Source: Sipunculus nudus (taxonomy: Eukaryota; Annelida; Sipuncula; Golfingiida; Sipunculidae). Taken from it: DNA of 64,000 bases. A program made the translations under genes and the position numbers. The stretch is from NCBI GenBank assembly GCA_026874595.1, contig CM049306.1:29377519-29441518 (forward strand). The letters are read 5' to 3'. Positions 57,235 to 64,000 of this stretch are shown here, piece after piece (within the stretch, counting starts at the first letter, position 1; every line of letters begins with the position of its first letter). The notes beneath the pieces are model-generated. The model made no database searches, was not told the origin of the DNA, and saw only the letters and a list, made by a program, of their open reading frames with translations.

Positions 57235-59394
57235 CACTCCTGAGTTCTGGGTTCAGCATATGATATAATCCCTAAATTACCGGTTTAAAATATATGCTCG
57301 ACTATTAGTAAATCTCAATTTTTCAGTGGAACTGGCTTCGTGGAAACCTTTTTATTTTATTTCATCCCATGGCACCATATTGGATTGGACCCCTTTCTCC
57401 ATCAACTATAATCACGCTTAATTATCATTATGTATTGTTAAGCATTATAAAAAATACTTCCGAAATATTATCCGTTGTCGGCAAGGTGTAGTTTCAACAC
57501 CTAACGAAACAAGTGCAGAATGCTCTCATATCAATTTGATTTCAGTTTTATTTCAATTATTCATGTAAGATTAGGAGAATCCACCACAAACAGAGATACA
57601 CTAGTCGATGTGACTTTGAATGAGAGAGTAATACATAAGTTTAAAGGGGTCTATTCCTATGCAAATGCAAAGTTTCATAGAATAATGCCGAAAATACAAT
57701 GAAGGAAAAAAAGATTAAATGGACCAAAATGAAATAAAAAATATACCTCAAAAAGTGCGCATGTTTCTGTGTTTATTCCTGGAACGAGGGCATGGAGAAG
57801 ATGAATATTTCATCTGTTGTTTTATTATGCATGCTTCTCTCCACTTAACTATCGCCAAGTTTAATATTCATAAGAACACATTCCTTTAATAGGTCCGGCA
57901 TCTTCGTGGATCTGACGTTGTTGCTGCTATCTAGCGGTTATTTTGTTAACTGAGTCTCACACGACTCCACTTTTAACGTGGCAACCAGGTCTGTTTTCAT
58001 ATATGTATTTGGAGAATGATGTAAACATATTCATGACAGTTACACTAGGCAATATATAGAAAATTACCTCATGGATTTGATAAAAAATAAAATCTCTGTA
58101 AGGCCTAAAAAGGGTGTCTTCTCAGGGACGTTTTCATAAATTACTGCAGGCGGGTATAAAGTTTCATCTGATCAGGGAACTTGATAAAAAGGTAAACGCA
58201 CAACATAAAAAAAAGAAAAATTTATTGAAATCTTATAATAATTTCTCGGAAGAAGTATTTGACAAGCTAGAGCTCACAATCCGTAAAGTTCTATACTGAA
58301 TATAAAAAAATCCTTTTGATGCGGGGGTCAAAATTGATGCACTATTTTAGAGAAACCAACCTTCCAGGTTAAATCCGTACAGTGTAGTGCACAGAAATAG
58401 CTGATAGCGCTCGCAGGCGTCAGGATAGAAACTACACATAAACTCAACTTAAAAATATAAATATATTGCAAACGCGATTTTTCCTGACCTGGTCACTAAA
58501 CCAGCTCATACGGAATCCCCCCACCCCGCCCCCAACCAACCACCAACTCCTCTCGAAGAAGCTCCCTGTATCCGCCCCTGGAGATTGATTTGTACACTTT
58601 GGCAGTCCTATTTAAACGTTTTACGGGTCATTGAATGATGTGCGGAATATGGAATGGAATGGCTGAGTGACTGATACTGAAGACTGAGACAACGCATGCT
58701 GATTTACATCCTGATTCTTCAGGACAGAGCAGAATCGTTAGTGCCTTACCGATCGTTGTTTTTCTCCGACATACGACCAACAGATGGCGCTGAGAACCGG
58801 TTTGTCCCACAAAGTTGGTCATTTTTAGGGCCGGCTGATATCCCAGAAGGGAGAAGTGTAGTATGAAGAGTGAATCAGACCGACGGGATCTTCCATTGAC
58901 TGCAGGGATTGTACGGCAGGTTGATAGAATAAAGGCAGACGACGTGAGAGGCTGAACTCTGTATAAATTGGTTCACATTTTTTTTCATAATTCGTGTATG
59001 TATGATCGACATATACACGGTACCCGTGAAAATACCATGCCCATTTAGTCGCAAAATAATATTCAAATAACGTTACGTATAGACTTAGACTACGATTTAG
59101 ACTTCAGATTGAAAACTCTCCACTTTTTTATTTATTTTACAGTATAAGCCAACTAAATACATTAAAAAACCACTGGAGCTTCGATCTGATTGAAAACCCA
59201 AAGTCGAAAGACTTAATTAAATTTTTTTTAAGGCTGACGTACAATCAGATTAATGGATTTGATTGGCATTTAGGAGCCTACTTTGAGTGGTTTCACTATT
59301 AATTCCAGAAAATGCACAGTCCACCATGCTGTCACAACGACATCGTTCTCGGGGGATATGCATCCATGAGCAGACATGGGGTCTATTACAGTTG
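57235..59394. other. intergenic, nothing recognised
   Basis: A hAT-like right end, TATCCGCCCCTGGAG, occurs near 58568 without a visible partner. No gene. Confidence 0.5.
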
Positions 59395-59505
59395 TTCTAT
59401 TACTATTACTATTACTATTACCACATTTTATCTTCTATTACTATTACTATTACTAACATAGGGTATCTATTACTATTACTATTACTATTACTGTTACTTA
59501 AACTG
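59395..59505. repeat. (ATTACT)n microsatellite, interrupted
   Basis: Three blocks of TATTACTATTACTATTACTA separated by short unique spacers. Confidence 0.93.
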
Positions 59506-61544
59506 ATAGGAGGATTCTAGACTTTGCGCAGCCATGAGTGCTATAAACTAGCACTACAATCACATGTTTAAATAATATCATAAGCAGTTATATATCCATC
59601 CAGTTACCTACACAATTTTCTTATACTGTGTCTATCATTTACAAGAAGCCTAATGATACTGGAGATCTTAATTATTTCAGCTTTCTTAATTCTGTTTATA
59701 TATATATACGATGATCGTTATTGGGGTGTTTTAAGACGAAATTATAAGATAATTGGATGAACTCTTGATTACATGTTATTTAAAAGGTACCTATTGTAAA
59801 GTCCCTGGCATATGTAAAATATTGATAAATAATTATATCCATATTTGTACTTTATATTATTTTCATATATATTTCACATAAATTAATTTTATAGTACATA
59901 CTTCCGTTTAGATTTAATCTTCTTTCTCATAGTTAATAAATAAATATTTTCAGTGTAACTAAAAATTGAGGAATTATTCATGATTATTGCATATCATTAT
60001 TTAGTATCAAAGTTGACAATTCAGCCATTTATGTATGTATCAGGAGAGGAATATATGTAGGGCTGTGTCCTGAAGGCATATCTCGTTGGTGGTGATATCT
60101 CGTTAGAACCAAAGAAATTTTTAACGACAGGTGGATTATTATGGATTATTTCTAGTCCCGTATAAAACCTAAAATACGAAAGACTTAAAAACAACATATC
60201 ATTCATCTCGCATGGTCATCATCGATCAATAGACAGCGCCATCTATACAGGCCCTGGACCTATCCTTTAAAAAAACTTTTTTTATATAAATTTAAGTTTA
60301 TTTGTTTTACCTTTGAAAAGGGATGGAGGTAATGTGTGTTCGCTGACAGCTCTTAACCACTTTATTTAAAAAAGAAACAATTCGTGAAATTTTCTGGAGG
60401 ATTAGGGTTATCTTTAAGGAAACTGTTATTACCTTTTCGAAATAATCTTGCACCTTAATTTGTGAAAGGATTTTATTTCAAATATGAGTGGAACTTATTT
60501 GTCTTGGTCGAGATCGTCACCCTTTACAAATGCATATATTATATAAAGTAAGAGTGAACACTTGTGATTTCCAAAGGAGGTGAGAGTTTCCTCCGCCTAT
60601 GATGTGCACAGGATTGGCCTGATTGGAGCTAGCCGTGAACTTGCCGACTCAGCAGGCAATGATAATTGGGCTGGTAAGCCTTTACTTGAGTCGTGATACA
60701 AGAAATATCGAGGAATGCATCGCAGTGGTTTCCATCATGTTGCGTTCATATCCTGGTAAAACCACCCTAATATTATGCTATACGGATGAGTATTTAACAC
60801 ATATATATACATATATACTCACATAATACATATATACTCACAACCCAAACTGAAACCCCGTCCCTACCTGCAAGTTGCCTGCGTCCTGTAACCCGTGGGA
60901 GCCATGATTATGTTCATGCGGTCATAAATTCAACAAACTTTCGAGGGGTTTACCAATATGCTGAGTTAAAACGGAACTTTTCTGGCTCATGCTCGGTGTT
61001 ATTAGAAAAGATTGAAGACGCTTGTCCAGATGTGCAGAGTTGATCTACGATGTAACCATGACGCTGCAGAACCATGACACATATTGTATCCTCGGCTTTA
61101 ATTAATATACTTATCTCACTTACCTCCAAACACCAAAGTTTGGTCAGGATCCAGTTAAAGTCATGATTGATCTAGAATATTTGCGTTAAGGGACGTTTTT
61201 AAATAAAATAATGTAAAAAAATGGTTATAACCGGAAAAACGTGTACTTGAAGGAGATAAATGTGTACTATCCCCGTTTGCTGTAATTACTTACTTATAAA
61301 AGCGTCAGCCTCTCTCCGACCACCAAATACATGGAAACAAATATATTTTGTAATATTCCTGCAAAATCTACCGACGCTCGTATTGGCCAGATCTAGATCT
61401 AAATCCAGTCCCGTTTAGACTTGACCTAGTCGAGATCAAAATTCGGATTTGCATGGTCTTTAAGCCATATCAAAATCCAACATCTCAATTTAGATCTGTT
61501 TTAGACCTGTTGTAAATTGCACTATATATATATGCGTGGGTGTG
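59506..61544. other. intergenic, nothing recognised
   Basis: AT-rich. No supported gene, RNA or repeat. Confidence 0.55.
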
Positions 61545-61680
61545 TTAGTCAATTAAGGTACAAAACCAGTCTCTTTGTAAATTGCCTCAAGTTTAAAGTC
61601 TATTTACAAATTGCCCGATTCATGCACTCAGGCAATTTTTTAAATGACTTAAATTTTCAGAAAAGGAAAAATAGAAGGAA
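61545..61680. repeat. TTTGTAAATTGCCT repeat, copy 1
   Basis: TTTGTAAATTGCCTCAAGTT, TTTACAAATTGCCCGATTCA and TCAGGCAATTTTTTAAATGA share words with the inverted repeat at 63411-63507. Confidence 0.5.
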
Positions 61681-62770
61681 TCTGATGTTTAAATCTATGT
61701 GTTATAGTCTTTTGTATACTATATCTCATTACTGTTAAACAGACATTGCCATATAGTATATAACCAGCGACTTCAGATTAAACTTTATGCCTTAATCTTC
61801 TTTCTAGGCTATTTATATATACGAATTATACTGATCAGGACATTAGACTAAAATACACACACTAGTGAGGGGTTACCAGAATGATACATTTAAAATAGAC
61901 TGTAAAAATGCCATTATAACATAATACAGTATGCATGCATTTTACAACTCATATATGATTACATCTTTACTAATTGAAGAACGAGAATGTCAAAATCAAA
62001 ATGTAGCTATTGATCAAATGAAACATTAAAATATGCAATAATATGTGAAATTCATTATCTCGGACGGTGAAGGATAACCATAGTTACACCATTTTTAATA
62101 ATAAATACATTATTAAGATATATATGCTTGGCCGAGTAAAATATAAAGGGTAGGGTTTCTTTACAATTACCGACAGTGTTTGGTTTGGAAGGGGGGGGGG
62201 GGATCACCAAAACTTTTCAAACCATGCAAAGCCGACATTTCATATTACCTTCCTCCAGTCCATGTCCATATATGGTTAATAAAAAAAGTCATTCCTTAAA
62301 ATATTATCAAATAATGCATGATAATATGGCTGGATTCATGGCATTGTGGTACCAAGGTACTAAAGCACAAATTAAATAATTCATACAAATTTCGAGAATA
62401 CAAACCAGCGGCGAATCCAATTTAAGGTACGGGGGAGGGAGAGTTGCTGCCCCCAGGAGTTTTGAGGTCAAACACTCATATAAATTTATATGTTATTGGT
62501 TTCTGAAGCAAGAATACTCCCTGTTATTTTATACAACTTTTTTACAAAATTGTTGAAATTCCAAAAGAAATTATAAATCAATTTTCCAACACTGAGGGAG
62601 TGTGATATACTTTACCACACAAACTCCCGAAGTGCACAAGGAAATTGCTCCCCCTGACAGAGTATGATATTTATATCTCATAAGATGACATCATGCATTA
62701 TTTCTGCGAGAACTAGAATTAGGGAGGGCCCAATCACCTACCTAACCTTTATAAACTAAAGTTAATCCCT
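61681..62770. other. intergenic, nothing recognised
   Basis: A poly(G) run lies near 62190, and a degenerate hAT-like end (CCAGCGGCGAATCCAATTTA) near 62405. Confidence 0.5.
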
Positions 62771-63210
62771 TGGAGCTTTTATAAAAATACAAATGTAATC
62801 CAGAAAACGTGGATATCACCGCACACAGGCTGCTTGTTTTTTTTATATATATCAGCGTGTTTATAATATGTGGGGGCCCGCCATAATCATCAGAACAAAT
62901 TCAACAAGGGCATCTGGCAGGAAGTCAGATAAGCAGGAACTTTGCAAATGGCGTTTTGCAATAAGTGACCTTTCTACCTCCGAATATATGCATCCTAACA
63001 ACTTAGGTTACATGTTTTCCCGTTTGTCAAAATTGCTGTGTTTACAAGCATGTTTTTGATAAACAAGTTCATACATTCTCTACGAAGGCGTTATAAGAAC
63101 CAAACTTATACAACCAAAACTACCCTTATGGATTATTAATATATACACAGAGGAAGCCAGATATCACATAAATTCTTTTTCAAAAGGTAGGTGAATGGGC
63201 ACATTTAAGC
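62771..63210. repeat. dispersed repeat family R2, copy
   Basis: CCAGAAAACGTGGATATCAC..GCACACAGGCTGCTTGTTTT, GTGTTTATAATATG, GCATCTGGCAGGAAG and GGAAGCCAGATATCACATAA align with 54420-54845. Confidence 0.72.
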
Positions 63211-63410
63211 CAAAGGGACGCTTTTGATTCTATCAAATATCACACTCTGCAATATGTTGTAAAATATATTGATATTTTTTTGGGTAAAAAGTAAGGTATA
63301 TGATAAAAAAAATAATTTTTAAAAACTTGTTATTTTATAACAATATAGCATTTCATCTATTTTTCATTTCAGTCAATGTTTCAAATAAACTGACTGATTG
63401 TTCAGTCAGT

Positions 63411-63507
63411 TTGTAAAATGCCTGACACTTTCAGTCATTTTATGAAGTGACGGAGTGAATCAAGCAATTTGTTAATTGACTGAAGGTTTCAGGCAATTTA
63501 CAAATTT
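63411..63507. repeat. imperfect inverted repeat (28-bp arms)
   Basis: Left arm TTTGTAAAATGCCTGACACT then TTCAGTCA; right arm TTGACTGAAGGTTTCAGGCA then ATTTACAAA. Probably a small MITE. Confidence 0.6.
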
Positions 63508-63608
63508 TCTGATTTAATACATTGACTGTAACATATATATAGATATATGTGGAGTGAATGGATTTTTTTTCCGGCCTTTGTTCTGAACAAAACTCATTTC
63601 ATATTTAG

Positions 63609-63685
63609 CCTCCCGGTATTACAGAGACGTAAATTGCGTCTACCCACAAAGGTACCCCCTGGCACGCATGGTTACAGATGGTCAG
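63609..63685 (+). CDS. isolated candidate coding exon, unknown gene
   Basis: Between CATATTTAG and CAG|GTACGT lies a fully open 77-nt segment, 2 nt plus 25 codons, reading SRYYRDVNCVYPQRYPLARM then VTDGQ. Composition and splice sites look exon-like, but I do not recognise the family and no second exon was found. A second frame is also open, so this may be chance. Confidence 0.28.
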
Positions 63686-63689
63686 GTAC

Positions 63690-64000
63690 GTATGATCTCA
63701 CTTCGTATATGTCACAGACCTAGGACCTCACACACGATCGCTCTTGCATGTCCTTTTTCGTCACAGATATTGCTATAATTGGGATACATTTAACCGACCG
63801 CCAAATCAATTTCAAACCTCTGAAAGGAAATGATTGCATTGCCTTTTATGGACAATTTTAAAGGTGAATGTTCAGAATTCAGGTAGCATGTATTGTGATG
63901 TTTATATCTTATATTATATACCACACGTGCGAAAAGGAAAAAAAAATGATCAAACTGTTTTTAGAAAAAACAATTTATTGGGAAGAATAATTTTGTCCGA
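63690..64000. other. right edge, nothing recognised
   Basis: If the exon at 63609-63685 is real, this is the start of its downstream intron. Confidence 0.4.

Noticed and set aside
59287-59520. Tyr/Leu-rich frame
   Set aside because: Produced by the (ATTACT)n microsatellite.

Overview
This is eukaryotic nuclear DNA, probably from a marine invertebrate and most likely a mollusc. It is AT-rich, has intron-split genes with kilobase introns, long (AT)n tracts and many short non-autonomous transposons. It also has a CR1/Jockey-type LINE with a 2A-like motif and non-autonomous Helitrons carrying central satellite repeats. The phylum is an inference from this repeat style, not from a marker gene.

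Two protein-coding genes are clear, both on the + strand. (1) Bases 3-11180 hold the C-terminal part of PRC1 (MAP65/Ase1 family), the microtubule bundler of the central spindle. The upstream exons lie outside the window. The conserved CDK1-type TPxK sites are present, and one exon has a splice-phase conflict. (2) Bases 30275-41035 hold a complete 13-exon SLC23 (nucleobase/ascorbate transporter family) gene. I reconstructed it exon by exon; all phases agree and it encodes about 609 residues. One intron uses a GC donor, and the family signature in the substrate-binding region is altered. Upstream lies a tandem duplication of about 0.5 kb in which both copies carry paired TGACGTCA (CRE) sites followed by a CAG|GTAAG donor, which looks like a duplicated promoter plus non-coding first exon.

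Layout: 0-11 kb PRC1; 11-14 kb its 3'UTR and plain sequence; 14-28 kb a repeat belt with nested hAT-like and other MITEs, minisatellites, a perfect 624-bp tandem duplication, a tRNA-derived SINE, satellite monomers and a LINE remnant; 28-41 kb the SLC23 promoter and gene; 45-50.4 kb a dead LINE on the - strand, split by a Helitron; 51-52.1 kb a second Helitron of the same family in inverted orientation; 52-64 kb MITEs, a 1.77-kb foldback-like element whose terminal repeats are built from palindromic iterons, dispersed repeats and otherwise featureless DNA, with one isolated candidate exon near the right edge.

The most noteworthy structures are: the Helitron pair (5' TC, 3' CTAG, A/T target, a 3' hairpin with a compensatory base-pair change, and a central satellite in which a GGTGGCGCCACC palindrome recurs at alternating 149/129-bp spacing); the iteron foldback element; the duplicated CRE promoter; and the divergent SLC23 signature. 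No CRISPR array, rRNA gene or intact tRNA gene was seen.
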